Below, piece by piece: positions 28,246 to 37,575 of a stretch of 64,000 nucleotides of DNA; the stretch's first letter is position 1, and every line of letters starts with the position of its first letter. This DNA comes from Microbacterium sp. ABRD28. GTDB taxonomy: Bacteria; Actinomycetota; Actinomycetes; Actinomycetales; Microbacteriaceae. Position numbers and translations under genes: made by a program. The stretch spans positions 372,001 through 436,000 of the forward strand of contig NZ_CP031015.1 of the NCBI RefSeq assembly GCF_003850245.1, read 5' to 3'. The notes beneath the pieces were generated by a model that was given only the letters and a program-made list of their open reading frames with translations, did no database searches and had not been told where the DNA came from.

Positions 28246-29001
28246 TCACGGGTGGGGGCGAAGGCGGAGGGATGCCATGCCGCCGTCGACCTCGATGACG
28301 GCGCCGGTCGTCGAGCCCGCGGCGGGGCTCACGAGATACACCACGGCGGCGGCGACTTCGTCGGGGTCTACCAGCCGGCCGTGCGGTTGGCGGGCCTCGA
28401 GCGCCGCGCGCTCAGCGGCGGGATCGTCGGCCGACGCGAGCAGCCGACCGACCCAGGGCGTGTCGGCGGTGCCGGGGTTGACCGCATTGACGCGAACCCC
28501 CTCACGAAGGTGGTCGGCCGCCATCGCCCGCGTGAGCGCGGACACCGCACCCTTCGACGCGCTGTACAGCGCGCGCTGCGGCAGCCCCGCCGTCGCGGCG
28601 ATCGATGACACGGTGCACACGGCAGCGGCGGGCGAGCGTCGCAGCCACGGGAGGGCCGCCGCCACGGTGCGAGCCACTCCGGTGACATTGACCGACAGAA
28701 CTCGCGCCCATTCGTCGTCGTCGTTGGCGGCGATGTCTCCCTGGGCGCCGATCCCGGCGCTGGTGACGACGATGTCGAGGCCGCCGAACCGCTCGGCCGC
28801 CGCGCGCACGGCGGCCTCGACGTCCGCACGGTCGGCGACGTCGGCGCGCAAAACCGCGGCTTCGGGCGTCGCGGTGCTCGGATCAAGGTCCAGCACCGCG
28901 ACCCGTGCGCCCTCGCCCAGGAGGCGGCGCGTGATCGCCGCGCCGATTCCGGACGCCCCGCCCGAGACGATCGCGGCGAGCCCGTCGAGCGCGCCGGTCA
29001 C
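28246..29001 (-). CDS. SDR dehydrogenase, probable 2-keto-3-deoxy-L-fuconate dehydrogenase
   Basis: 251 residues, classical short-chain dehydrogenase. The cofactor loop is SGGASGIGAA near 14; Asp in VLDLDPS suggests NAD preference. The active site includes VSSIAAT (Ser) and YSASKGA (Tyr, Lys), with the C-terminal GAVIEVDGGMA. It overlaps the FAH-family hydrolase by ATGA. Among fucose-oxidising bacteria an SDR oxidises 2-keto-3-deoxy-L-fuconate to the 2,4-diketo acid; the tight coupling to the diketo-acid hydrolase supports that role. Confidence 0.82.
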   Translation of the reverse strand: MTGALDGLAAIVSGGASGIGAAITRRLLGEGARVAVLDLDPSTATPEAAVLRADVADRADVEAAVRAAAERFGGLDIVVTSAGIGAQGDIAANDDDEWARVLSVNVTGVARTVAAALPWLRRSPAAAVCTVSSIAATAGLPQRALYSASKGAVSALTRAMAADHLREGVRVNAVNPGTADTPWVGRLLASADDPAAERAALEARQPHGRLVDPDEVAAAVVYLVSPAAGSTTGAVIEVDGGMASLRLRPHP

Positions 29002-29858
29002 GACCGGGCCTCCCAGGCCCGGAAGGTCTGACGTTGACGGCCGAGCCCCTCGATCTCGATCTCCACGACGTCCCCGGGTCGGAGATAAGGGAATCGGCCC
29101 GACAGTGCGACACCCTCGGGCGTCCCGGTGAGGATGAGGTCACCCGGCTCCAGGGTCAGAAACTGCGACAGGTGCCAGACCAGATGATCAACCGGGAAGA
29201 TGAGGTCCGCGGTCGACGAGTCCTGCCGGGGCTCGCCGTTGACGAAGCTTCGCAGCCGCAGCTCTGTTGGGTCGACCTCGTCGGCCGTGACGAGCCAGGG
29301 CCCGAGCGGACTGAAGCCGGGTGCACACTTCCCCTTCGACCACTGCCCGCCCGACACCTCGAGCTGGAACGTGCGCTCCGACAGGTCGTTCGCGGTCACG
29401 TAGCCGGCGATGTGGTCGCGCGCCTGCTCGGGTCCATCCAGGTAGGCGCCGCGACGGCCGATGACGACGCCCAGCTCGACCTCCCAGTCGGTCTTGTCGC
29501 TGCCCCGAGGGATCGTGACGTCGTCGTCCGGTCCGGCAACGGTGTTCGGCGTCTTGAGGAAGATGATCGGCACCTCGGGTGGGGCGGATCCGGACTCAGC
29601 TGCGTGCGCGGCATAGTTCATGCCGACGCAGACGATGGCGGACGGCCGCGCGATCGGTGCGCCCACGCGCAGCCCCGACGCTCCTTCGAGCGGCGCGAGC
29701 CGGCGTTCGGCGCGCGCCGCGCGCACGACCCCGACGGGGTCGGCGGCGAGGAAGTCCCCCGTGACATCTGATGTCACCGGGCGAAGATCGTAGGTGTCCT
29801 CCCCGTCGAGCAGAACGGGGATCTCATGGCCCATGGGGCCGAGTCGCGCAAATCTCAT
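28998..29858 (-). CDS. FAH-family hydrolase, probable 2,4-diketo-3-deoxy-L-fuconate hydrolase
   Basis: 286 residues. Start ATG 29858 follows CGGGAGA. The fumarylacetoacetase fold is shown by [15 protein letters not shown], the metal-binding [43 protein letters not shown] and [12 protein letters not shown]. In the Xanthomonas-type L-fucose pathway this family cleaves the diketo acid to pyruvate and L-lactate. It is translationally coupled to the SDR gene and divergent from fuconate dehydratase across a short regulatory region. Confidence 0.85.
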   Translation of the reverse strand: MRFARLGPMGHEIPVLLDGEDTYDLRPVTSDVTGDFLAADPVGVVRAARAERRLAPLEGASGLRVGAPIARPSAIVCVGMNYAAHAAESGSAPPEVPIIFLKTPNTVAGPDDDVTIPRGSDKTDWEVELGVVIGRRGAYLDGPEQARDHIAGYVTANDLSERTFQLEVSGGQWSKGKCAPGFSPLGPWLVTADEVDPTELRLRSFVNGEPRQDSSTADLIFPVDHLVWHLSQFLTLEPGDLILTGTPEGVALSGRFPYLRPGDVVEIEIEGLGRQRQTFRAWEARS

Positions 29859-29917
29859 GATTCTCCCGAGGACCCCGGGGTCATCGCCCGACGCTATTTC
29901 ACGTAGGGGTGGGTCCG

Positions 29918-29948
29918 TTGACAGTATAGACATCCGATGTTTACACTT
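29918..29948 (+). promoter_or_regulatory. Divergent promoter and ACATCNGATGT operator before fuconate dehydratase
   Basis: TTGACA (29918-29923) resembles a -35 element. ACATCCGATGT (29930-29940) is an odd palindrome extendable to TAGACATC/GATGTTTA with one mismatch. TACACT (29943-29948) could be a -10, at a long 19-bp spacing. A related palindrome, GTGACATC-T-GATGTCAC, lies at 29761-29777 inside the divergent hydrolase gene. The size fits a FadR-type GntR site. Confidence 0.5.
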
Positions 29949-29982
29949 CGAGCGGCGCAACCGGCGCCGCAAGGGGGAGACT

Positions 29983-31272
29983 GTGAGCAAGATCGTCGCA
30001 GTGGAGACCACCGACGTGCGGTTTCCCACGTCGGTGAGCCTGGACGGCTCGGACGCGATGAACCCCGACCCGGACTACAGTGCCGCCTACGTCCGGATCG
30101 TGCTCGACACCGGCGAGAGCGGCTACGGCTTCGTCTTCACGATCGGCCGAGGCAACGACGTCCAGGTCGCGGCCGTCGACGCCCTCGCCCCGCACCTGGT
30201 CGGACAGGACGCCGAGGCCCTGCTGGCCGACATGGGCGCCACGTGGAGCTCCCTCGTCAACGACTCGCAGCTGCGCTGGCTCGGCCCCGAGAAGGGCGTC
30301 ATGCACATGGCGATCGGCGCGGTGGTCAATGCCCTGTGGGACCTCAAGGCCAAGCGCGCGGAACTCCCCCTCTGGCTCCTGCTGGCGCGGATGACCCCGG
30401 AGGAGCTGGTCTCCCTCGTGGACTTCCGCTACCTCGGCAACGCGCTCACCGAGGCCGAGGCCCTCGACGTCCTGCGCGCCGCCGAGCCGGGGCGCGCCGA
30501 TCGGGAAGCGGCGCTCCGCGCAACCGGCTACCCCGCGTACACCACTACGCCCGGCTGGCTCGGCTACTCCGACGACAAGCTCGCGCGCCTGTGCCGCGAG
30601 GCTGTCGAAGACGGATTCCCCCAGATCAAATTGAAGGTCGGCGCCGATGTCGAAGACGACATCCGGCGCCTGCGGATCGCACGCGAGGTGTGCGGCCCGG
30701 AGTACCCGATTGCGATCGACGCCAACCAGCGCTGGGAGGTGCCGCAGGCGATCGCGTGGATCACCGCCCTCGCACCGTACGGCCCCGCCTGGGTGGAGGA
30801 GCCGACGAGCCCCGACGACATCCTGGGACACGCCGAGATCGCCGCCGCCGTCGCTCCCATCCCCATCGCGGGCGGCGAGCACGCGCACAGCCGCGTGATG
30901 TTCAAGCAGCTTCTGCAGGCGCGGGGTATCGAGGTCGTGCAGATCGACGCTGTTCGCGTCGCAGGTGTGAATGAGAACATCGCCACGCTTCTGCTCGCGG
31001 CGAAGTTCGGCGCGCGCGTCTGCCCGCATGCCGGGGGGGTGGGGCTGTGCGAGGCCGTGCAGCACCTGTCGATGTTCGATTTCGTGGCGGTCAGCGGCAC
31101 GCGCGAGGGGCGGATGATCGAGTACGTCGACCACCTCCACGAGCACTTCGTCGCGCCCGCCGACGTGCGAGGCGGCACCTACCGCGCACCGATGACGCCG
31201 GGGAACGGGATGGAGATGCGACCGGGGAGCATCGAGACCTACCGGTGGCGGGGAGCGCATGTCTACGCGTGA
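29983..31272 (+). CDS. L-fuconate dehydratase (enolase superfamily)
   Basis: 429 residues, matching FucD/ENOSF1-type fuconate dehydratases in length and signature: [19 protein letters not shown] at the start, [35 protein letters not shown]. The active-site set is present: KLK near 215, metal ligands Asp ([10 protein letters not shown], about 245), Glu ([10 protein letters not shown], about 272) and Glu (AGGEHAHSR, about 298), and His in CPHAGGVG (about 348). It removes water from L-fuconate to give 2-keto-3-deoxy-L-fuconate. GTG start follows AAGGGGGAG; its 3' end overlaps the aldo-keto reductase gene by 14 bp. Confidence 0.9.
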   Translation: MSKIVAVETTDVRFPTSVSLDGSDAMNPDPDYSAAYVRIVLDTGESGYGFVFTIGRGNDVQVAAVDALAPHLVGQDAEALLADMGATWSSLVNDSQLRWLGPEKGVMHMAIGAVVNALWDLKAKRAELPLWLLLARMTPEELVSLVDFRYLGNALTEAEALDVLRAAEPGRADREAALRATGYPAYTTTPGWLGYSDDKLARLCREAVEDGFPQIKLKVGADVEDDIRRLRIAREVCGPEYPIAIDANQRWEVPQAIAWITALAPYGPAWVEEPTSPDDILGHAEIAAAVAPIPIAGGEHAHSRVMFKQLLQARGIEVVQIDAVRVAGVNENIATLLLAAKFGARVCPHAGGVGLCEAVQHLSMFDFVAVSGTREGRMIEYVDHLHEHFVAPADVRGGTYRAPMTPGNGMEMRPGSIETYRWRGAHVYA

Positions 31273-32248
31273 GTCCCGCACTCCCACGCTGACCGCCCTC
31301 GGCTACGGCGCGGCTAATCTCGGCAACCTTTTCCGACCCCTCGCCGACGATGAGGCGCGCCGGATCCTGGAGACCGCGTGGGACAGCGGAGTGCGGTACT
31401 TCGACACCGCCCCGCACTACGGCCTCGGCCTGTCGGAGCGACGCCTCGGCGCGTTCCTACGCGATAAGCCGCGCGACGAGTACGTGCTCTCGACGAAGGT
31501 CGGACGACTCCTCCGACCGAACCCGGACCACACCGGCGGGCTCGACCTCGCAGCTGACTTCCACGTGCCCGACACGCTCCGGCGGGTGTGGGACTTGAGC
31601 GCCGACGGGATCCGCCGGAGCCTCGACGAGTCGCGCGAGCGGCTCGGCATCGAGCGCATCGACATCGTCTACGTGCACGATCCGGAGCGGCACGACCTCG
31701 AGCAGGCCCTCGCGGAGGCGCTTCCTGCACTCGAGGCCGAGCGCGCCGCCGGGACGGTCGCAGCGGTGGGCATCGGCTCGATGTCGTCGGAGAGCATCGC
31801 GGCCTGTGTCCGGGGCGCCGACCTGGACGTCGTGATGATCGCCGGCCGTTACACGCTCCTCGAGCAGCCCGCCGCGGCAGATGCGCTACCGGCGTGCCGC
31901 GAGCGCGGCACCGCCGTGGTGGCGGCGTCCGTGTTCAACTCCGGCCTGCTGGCGGCCGAGCGCCCGACGCGGGCCGGACGCTACGAGTACGGTGCGGTGC
32001 CGGACGCCGTCTGGGAGCGGGTGCAGCGGATCGCGGACGTCTGCGAGGCCTGGAGCGTCGCCCTCCCAGCGGCCGCTGTTCAGTATCCGCTGCGCGATCC
32101 CCTCGTCCGGTCTGTCGTCGTGGGCGGCAGCCGGCCGGGCCACCTGACGGCGAACGCCGCCCATCTCGTCGCGCCCGTCCCGGAGGGGTTCTGGCGCGAC
32201 CTCGACGACGCGGGCCTCGCGCCCGACGGGAAGGACCAGCGATGCTGA
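31259..32248 (+). CDS. Aldo-keto reductase, probable L-fucose dehydrogenase
   Basis: 329 residues. The AKR tetrad is complete: Asp49 and Tyr54 ([11 protein letters not shown]), Lys80 (LSTKVGRLL) and His140 (DIVYVHDPE). The sequence type ([18 protein letters not shown]) fits the D-threo-aldose/L-fucose 1-dehydrogenase group, which oxidises fucose to its lactone. The gene overlaps the dehydratase upstream and the mutarotase downstream, so the three are one translational unit. It supplies the first step of the oxidative route. Confidence 0.85.
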   Translation: MSTRESRTPTLTALGYGAANLGNLFRPLADDEARRILETAWDSGVRYFDTAPHYGLGLSERRLGAFLRDKPRDEYVLSTKVGRLLRPNPDHTGGLDLAADFHVPDTLRRVWDLSADGIRRSLDESRERLGIERIDIVYVHDPERHDLEQALAEALPALEAERAAGTVAAVGIGSMSSESIAACVRGADLDVVMIAGRYTLLEQPAAADALPACRERGTAVVAASVFNSGLLAAERPTRAGRYEYGAVPDAVWERVQRIADVCEAWSVALPAAAVQYPLRDPLVRSVVVGGSRPGHLTANAAHLVAPVPEGFWRDLDDAGLAPDGKDQRC

Positions 32249-32679
32249 CGGGGATCCATCCGCTGCTGACCGGGGAGCTGCTGCGCCACCTGGATGACAT
32301 GGGGCACTCCGACGCGGTCGTCGTCGCCGACGCGCACTTCCCCGCGCATGCGCTCGGACGGCGCGTGCTCTCCATGCCGGGCACGACGACCCCAGCCGTC
32401 CTCGCCGCCGTCCGCTCGGTGCTCCCCCTCGATGACACCCCCGCGCTGGAGCTCATGCGCTCGGCGGACGGGGAGGTGCTCGAGGTGCAGCGCGAGCTCC
32501 TCGCCGCGGCGGGCGTGGATGCGGCCGGGGCGCGGTTCGCCGACCGCTTCGGCTTCTACGACCTGGCCGCCGCCGCCTTTCTGGTGATCCGCACCAGCGA
32601 GACCCGCGTGTACGGCAACGCCCTGCTGCGGAAGGGCGTCGTGAATCAACAACTAGATGTGAAATCGATTTCAGATTAG
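32242..32679 (+). CDS. fucU: L-fucose mutarotase (FucU/RbsD family)
   Basis: 145 residues. Signature [30 protein letters not shown], given here in part (LLRHLDDMGHSDAVVVADAH), with the catalytic His of GHSD at 22, and the C-terminal YGNALLRKGVV match FucU rather than RbsD. It interconverts fucose anomers for the dehydrogenase. Its ATG lies inside the end of the aldo-keto reductase gene. Its last codons (VKSISD) are the LacI-type operator TGAAATCGATTTCA, an overlap of coding and regulatory DNA. Confidence 0.88.
   Translation: MLTGIHPLLTGELLRHLDDMGHSDAVVVADAHFPAHALGRRVLSMPGTTTPAVLAAVRSVLPLDDTPALELMRSADGEVLEVQRELLAAAGVDAAGARFADRFGFYDLAAAAFLVIRTSETRVYGNALLRKGVVNQQLDVKSISD
32660..32673. promoter_or_regulatory. 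LacI-type operator inside the 3' end of fucU
   Basis: TGAAATCGATTTCA is identical to the palindrome at 22608-22621. It overlaps codons for VKSIS at the fucU end and lies about 160 bp before the ABC-transporter start, so it probably controls the transporter promoter. Confidence 0.75.
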
Positions 32680-32731
32680 CCTTGAGCTCGTTACTCGCGC
32701 GACGGTCTACAGCGTCGGCGCGATGTGATCA

Positions 32732-32747
32732 AGTTGTTATTACAGGT
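32732..32747. promoter_or_regulatory. GntR-type operator before the ABC transporter
   Basis: AGTTGTTATTACAGGT matches the reverse complement of the 42222-42237 operator (ACCTGTCATTACAGGT) at 13 of 16 bases. The right half is exact. It lies 86 bp upstream of the GTG start of the ATPase gene. Confidence 0.55.
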
Positions 32748-32832
32748 CTTCCGTTCCGGTGACTCAGTAGATACATTTAGATACAACCTGGCGCCGCGAG
32801 CGACGCCGACTCTCGATGAAGCGGGTGAAGAA

Positions 32833-34338
32833 GTGAGCGAACCGATCCTCAAAGTCGAGGGCATCAGCAAGGGGTTCCCGGGTGTCCAGGCACTGAAGGA
32901 CGTCCACCTCGAGGTGCGCCCCGGCGAAGTCCTGGTGCTCGTGGGCGAGAACGGCGCGGGCAAGTCGACGCTGATGAAGATCCTGTCCGGGATCTACCAG
33001 AAGGACGCCGGACGCATCGTCTTCGATGGCCGGGAGGTCGAGCTCACCGGCCCGCTGCAGGCGCAGCATCTCGGCGTGACGATCATCCACCAGGAGATGA
33101 ACCTCATGCCCGACCTCACGGTCGCGCAGAACATCTATATCGGGCGTGAGCCCAGGACCGGCCCCTTCGTCTCCGAGCGCCGGCTCAACCGCCGGGCCGC
33201 GGAGCTGCTGGAGCGACTGGGGATCCACATCGACGCCCGCCAGCGCGTCGGCGAACTGACGGTGGCCAAGCAGCAGATGGTCGAGATCGCCAAGGCGCTC
33301 TCGTTCGATGCGAAGGTCCTCATTATGGACGAGCCCACCTCGGCGCTTACTGACACCGAGGTCGAGACGCTGTTCTCCCTTATCGAGCAGCTGAAAGCGC
33401 GCGGCACCGGTATCGTCTACATCTCGCACCGCATGGACGAGTTGCGCCGCCTCGCCGACCGCGTGACCGTGCTCCGCGACGGCGCCTACATCGGCTCGCT
33501 TGAGAAGTCGGAGATCTCAGTCCCCCGCATCATCGAGATGATGGTGGGCCGCGCCATCGACGAGGGACGCCGTCCGGAGGCTCGCGAGCACGAAGGCGAT
33601 CCGGTGGTCCTGGAGGTCGAGGGGCTCTCGACCAAAGCGCTGCTCGACGACGTCTCCTTCCAACTGCACCGGGGCGAGATCCTGGGCTTCGCCGGACTGA
33701 TGGGGGCGGGACGCACCGAGACGGCGCGCGCGATCATCGGCGCCGATCCGCGCGACGCCGGCGTCATCCGTATCGCGGGGCGCGAGCAACGCATCCGCCA
33801 ACCCGCGGACGCCGTCCGCCACGGCGTCGGTTATCTCAGCGAGGATCGCAAGCTCCTCGGGCTCATGCTCGAGCAGGATGTCACCTTCAACACCGTCCTG
33901 GCCTCGATCGGTCGGTACGCCAACGCGATCGGCTGGATGTCCGATGGGAAGGCTAAGACAACGACGAAGGATTACGTCCAGAGGCTTCGCGTGAAGACGC
34001 CGTCGGTCAATCAGGTCGTGAAGCTGCTTTCCGGCGGAAACCAGCAGAAGGTCGTCATCGCGCGGTGGCTCCTGCGCGACTGCGACGTCCTCATCTTCGA
34101 CGAGCCGACCCGCGGCATCGACGTCGGCGCCAAGGAAGAGATCTACCGCGTCATGCGAGAGCTCGCCGACAGCGGAAAGTCGATCATCGTCATCTCCTCA
34201 GAGCTCCCGGAGGTCCTGCGCGTGGCGAACCGGATCGTCGTCATGGCGAACGGTCGCGTGACAGGGACGCTGCGCAACGAGGACGCGAGCCAGGAAAAGA
34301 TCATGCAGTTGGCCGCCCACGCGGAGGAGGAAGAATGA
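32833..34338 (+). CDS. Sugar ABC transporter ATP-binding protein (RbsA-type)
   Basis: 501 residues with two ATPase modules, the hallmark of CUT2 importers. Module 1: Walker A GENGAGKST near 39, VAKQQMVEIAKAL and Walker B VLIMDEPTSAL. Module 2 has a degenerate Walker A (GLMGAGRTE) as in RbsA, then LLSGGNQQKVVIARWL and LIFDEPTRGIDVG. It powers uptake of a monosaccharide. The GTG start is preceded by GAAGAA, a weak site. An upstream in-frame extension to 32725 would run across the operators and lacks family similarity. Confidence 0.93.
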   Translation: MSEPILKVEGISKGFPGVQALKDVHLEVRPGEVLVLVGENGAGKSTLMKILSGIYQKDAGRIVFDGREVELTGPLQAQHLGVTIIHQEMNLMPDLTVAQNIYIGREPRTGPFVSERRLNRRAAELLERLGIHIDARQRVGELTVAKQQMVEIAKALSFDAKVLIMDEPTSALTDTEVETLFSLIEQLKARGTGIVYISHRMDELRRLADRVTVLRDGAYIGSLEKSEISVPRIIEMMVGRAIDEGRRPEAREHEGDPVVLEVEGLSTKALLDDVSFQLHRGEILGFAGLMGAGRTETARAIIGADPRDAGVIRIAGREQRIRQPADAVRHGVGYLSEDRKLLGLMLEQDVTFNTVLASIGRYANAIGWMSDGKAKTTTKDYVQRLRVKTPSVNQVVKLLSGGNQQKVVIARWLLRDCDVLIFDEPTRGIDVGAKEEIYRVMRELADSGKSIIVISSELPEVLRVANRIVVMANGRVTGTLRNEDASQEKIMQLAAHAEEEE

Positions 34339-35369
34339 CCACGCAGCACAATCCGGGGCCGTCGACGACGACGGTCATCCAGACGGCAGTCGCGGAGCCG
34401 AATGCATCTGGCGGTGTGGGGGCATTCCTTCGCCGTCAGTTGCAGCAGTCGCTCGCGTTCGGCACGCTCATCGTCCTGGTGGTGTTCTTCTCGATCTTCG
34501 GGAACAACTTCCTCACCTGGAGCAACATCTCCGGCATCCTGCTGGCGACCGCGGTTATCGGGATCCTGGCACTCGGTACGACCTTTGTGATCATCACCGG
34601 CGGCATCGACCTCTCGATCGGCACCGGGATGACGCTCTGCGCCGTCATGACGGGCGTGTTCATCGCGAACATGGGTCTGCCGGTGTGGGTCGGAGTCGTC
34701 GGCGGCGTCGCGACGGGCGTCCTCATGGGCGCGATCAACGGCGTCAACATCACGTTCTTCCGGCTGCCGCCGTTCATCGCCACCCTCGCGATGATGATGA
34801 TCGCGCAGGGCCTGGCGCTCGTCATCTCCGGAGTGCGCCCGATCTACTTCTCCGGGCCCGCGCCGGACTTCAAGCAGATCGCCCTCGGCACCCTTGTCCC
34901 CGGCCTGCCCAACGCGGTCCTCATCACGATCGTGCTCGCGGTCGTGGCCTATCTCGCGCTGAACAAATCGATCCTCGGGCGCTACACGTTCGCGATCGGC
35001 TCCAACGAGGAGGCGACCCGGCTGTCCGGCGTCAACACGCGACGCTGGAAGATCATGGTCTACATGTTCGCCGGGGCTTTCACCGGCATCGCCGGTGTCG
35101 TCCTGGCCTCCCGGCTGGACTCAGCCCAGCCGCAGCTGGGCGTCGGTTACGAGCTTCAGGCGATCGCCGCGGTGATCATCGGCGGCACGTCGCTGCTCGG
35201 CGGTCGTGGGTCGATCCTCGGCACCGTCATCGGCGCTCTGATCATGAGCGTCCTTATCAACGGCCTGCGGATCATGGCGATCCAGACCGAATGGCAGAAC
35301 GTCGTCGTCGGCGTCGTCATCCTCATCGCTGTGTTCTTCGACTCACTCCGCAACCGCACCTCCACCTGA
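34335..35369 (+). CDS. Sugar ABC transporter permease (RbsC-type)
   Basis: 344 residues, about eight to ten membrane helices. Typical RbsC blocks: LALGTTFVIITGGIDLSIGT, RLPPFIATLAMMMIAQGLAL, YTFAIGSNEEATRLSGVN and IIGGTSLLGGRGSILGTVIG. It forms the membrane channel for the RbsA-type ATPase. The ATG overlaps the ATPase stop (ATGA). The next gene encodes the binding protein. Confidence 0.93.
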   Translation: MTTQHNPGPSTTTVIQTAVAEPNASGGVGAFLRRQLQQSLAFGTLIVLVVFFSIFGNNFLTWSNISGILLATAVIGILALGTTFVIITGGIDLSIGTGMTLCAVMTGVFIANMGLPVWVGVVGGVATGVLMGAINGVNITFFRLPPFIATLAMMMIAQGLALVISGVRPIYFSGPAPDFKQIALGTLVPGLPNAVLITIVLAVVAYLALNKSILGRYTFAIGSNEEATRLSGVNTRRWKIMVYMFAGAFTGIAGVVLASRLDSAQPQLGVGYELQAIAAVIIGGTSLLGGRGSILGTVIGALIMSVLINGLRIMAIQTEWQNVVVGVVILIAVFFDSLRNRTST

Positions 35370-35494
35370 TCCCGGTCTGCGGCGACCCGTGCCCGCCGCA
35401 GACCGGAGGCCGTCCGCGGCCCCACCCGCAGGCACGACACCACGAACAAGTCCGCACGACCGACACCCGGTCATCACCGAACAATGGAGTTTTC

Positions 35495-36490
35495 ATGAAG
35501 TACGGCAGAACGGCCGCGTTCGCGGCCACCGTTGCCATCTCGGCGCTCGCCCTGGCGGGATGCTCGAGCTCCGGAACCGGTACCGACGCAGGCGCCGGCA
35601 ACCCGGGCGACGGCGACTCGATGTACATCGCGCTCGTCTCGAAAGGCTTCCAGCATCAGTTCTGGCAGGCCGTCAAGCAGGGCGCGGAGGAGAAAGCCGA
35701 GGAGCTCGGCATCGAGATCACCTTCGACGGGCCCGCCGCCGAGACTGAGGTCGACGCGCAGCTGCAGATGCTGCAGACGGCGATCGACCGGGGCCCTGAC
35801 GCGATCGCCTACGCCGCGCTCGATCCCGAAGCCTGCATCCCGCTGTACGAGACCGCCGAGGCAGCGGGCATCCCGATCGTCGAGTTCGACGCACCGTGCG
35901 ACAGCGACTACTCGCAGAGCCTGGCGGCGACCGACAGCCTGGCCGCGGGTGCGCTCGCCGCGCAGAACATGGCGGAGATCATCGGCGGCGAGGGCAAGGT
36001 CGCCATCGTCGGCCACAGCCAGATCAACTCGACGGGTGTCGAGCGCCGGGACGGCTTCGTCGAGGAGATCGAGGCCAACTACCCCGACATCGAGATCGTC
36101 GACATCCAATACGGCGATGGCGACCACCTGAAGTCCGCCGACATCGCCAAGGCGATGATCGCAGCGCATCCCGACCTCAAGGGGATCTACGGAACCAACG
36201 AGGGCTCTGCGATCGGCGTGGTCAACGCTGTCAACGAGCTCGGCCTCGATAAGGGCGAACTGACGATCGTCGGTTTCGACTCCGGCGCGGCCCAGGTCAA
36301 CGCCATCAAGGATGGCACGATGGCCGGCGCCATCACCCAGGATCCCATCGGCATCGGCAAGACCGTGGTCCAGGCCGCGTACGACGCCGCGATGGGCGAA
36401 ACGGTCGAGGAGTTCTACGACACCGGCTCCTACTGGTACAACGCCGACAACATCGAGGACCCGCAGATCGCGGCCGTTCTCTACGAGTGA
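35495..36490 (+). CDS. Sugar ABC transporter substrate-binding lipoprotein
   Basis: 331 residues. A lipoprotein signal peptide ends at LAGC (Cys 23), followed by a Ser/Gly/Thr linker. The periplasmic-binding-protein type 1 domain begins YIALVSKGFQHQFWQAVKQG and includes AIAYAALDPEACIPLYE and LTIVGFDSGAAQVNAIKDG. It captures the sugar outside the membrane for the RbsA/RbsC-type pair. It sits 125 bp after the permease gene and is followed by a strong hairpin terminator. The ligand is not certain; the flanking pathway points to L-fucose or a related sugar. Confidence 0.92.
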   Translation: MKYGRTAAFAATVAISALALAGCSSSGTGTDAGAGNPGDGDSMYIALVSKGFQHQFWQAVKQGAEEKAEELGIEITFDGPAAETEVDAQLQMLQTAIDRGPDAIAYAALDPEACIPLYETAEAAGIPIVEFDAPCDSDYSQSLAATDSLAAGALAAQNMAEIIGGEGKVAIVGHSQINSTGVERRDGFVEEIEANYPDIEIVDIQYGDGDHLKSADIAKAMIAAHPDLKGIYGTNEGSAIGVVNAVNELGLDKGELTIVGFDSGAAQVNAIKDGTMAGAITQDPIGIGKTVVQAAYDAAMGETVEEFYDTGSYWYNADNIEDPQIAAVLYE

Positions 36491-36532
36491 CTTCGCACTG
36501 ACAACGAAGGCCGTCGCCGCACGCGGGTTCAG

Positions 36533-36574
36533 CGATCCCCGCAGCACCCTGGTCACAGGGGGTTGCGGGGATCG
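36533..36574 (+). terminator. Terminator hairpin after the ABC transporter operon
   Basis: CGATCCCCGCA pairs with TGCGGGGATCG over 11 bp, with more pairing inside (ACCCT with AGGGG), followed by TGCTTTC. It lies between convergent genes and may serve both. Confidence 0.75.
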
Positions 36575-36624
36575 TGCTTTCGATGAAGCGGACGGGGTCG
36601 TCAACCCGTCCGCGTGATTCCAGC

Positions 36625-37575
36625 TCAGCGGGAGAGCGGAAGCAGACGCGCCGGATTGTCGATGAGCATCCGATCGACCGCGTCCGCGCCGATCCGGTCT
36701 CGTAGGCGCGGCACGTAGCGTTCGCCGAGGTAGCGGAGGCCGGGCATCCCGCCATAAGCGAGGTAGCGGGTGCGGCGGGCGACGTCCCCGCCGAGGAGGA
36801 GGCGCGCACCCCCGCCGCCCGCGACGACGCGCTCAGTGAGATCGAGCAGTTCGGCGTCGCTCCGGGTCCGCGGCCGCGCCATGCCGTCGTAGCCGAGGTA
36901 CGCGCCGCGCGCGGCGAGGGACAGGTGCAGCCCGGGATCCGGATCGCGGTCAGCGTGCGCGAGGACCACTCGGTGCGCGGCCACGCCGCCGTCGGCGAGG
37001 AGGTCGAGCACCTCGTGAGCAGCGCTGCCGAACTCAAGGTGCACCATGACGGGCGCGCCGGTCGCCCGGTGCGCCGCCGCGACGGCGTCGAGCGTGGTCC
37101 GCTCGAACGCCGAGATCCGCCAGTAGTCGATCCCGGCCTTGAGCATGCCCGCTCGTGCCGGCTCACCGTCGGGACCGAGGGCGCGGGTACCGTCGGGATC
37201 GCCCTCGTCCGCGGTCATCCCGTCCGACACTTCCGCGGTCAGCCGGGCGGCGAGCGCGTCGGCGGACCACGACCGCAGCGGATGACCCGACGGGTAGTGC
37301 GCCTCCCTGTGGCGCCCCGTGGTCGCCACGACGTGGATTCCGGTGTTCGCGGCGATGCGCGCGATGCCCGCGGGGTCGCGGCCGAGGCCCAGCGGGGTCG
37401 CGTCCACCATCGCGGCGAAGCCGCTGTCGCGCAACGACGCCGCCTCCGCGCGGGAGGCGTCTTCGTCGTTCAGCTCGTCGCCCGGCAGGACCGGGGAGAC
37501 CTGGAACAGGTGCTCGTGGTAGTCCGTCGCCCCGAGTTCGGCGGGGTCGAGATCGCCGAGCACGGCGCGGATCAT
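36625..37575 (-). CDS. Phosphotriesterase-family metal-dependent hydrolase
   Basis: 316 residues, amidohydrolase superfamily. Metal and active-site motifs: TDYHEHLF (HxH at 20 and 22), ATTGRHREAHY, ISAFERT, VMVHLEFGSAA, VLAHADRDPD and the C-terminal GGDVARRTR. Bacterial relatives are often sugar lactonases rather than phosphotriesterases. It overlaps the shikimate-dehydrogenase-like gene by ATGA and is the last gene of a six-gene operon, so a lactonase step on a sugar acid is the likeliest role. The substrate is unknown. Confidence 0.82.
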   Translation of the reverse strand: MIRAVLGDLDPAELGATDYHEHLFQVSPVLPGDELNDEDASRAEAASLRDSGFAAMVDATPLGLGRDPAGIARIAANTGIHVVATTGRHREAHYPSGHPLRSWSADALAARLTAEVSDGMTADEGDPDGTRALGPDGEPARAGMLKAGIDYWRISAFERTTLDAVAAAHRATGAPVMVHLEFGSAAHEVLDLLADGGVAAHRVVLAHADRDPDPGLHLSLAARGAYLGYDGMARPRTRSDAELLDLTERVVAGGGGARLLLGGDVARRTRYLAYGGMPGLRYLGERYVPRLRDRIGADAVDRMLIDNPARLLPLSR

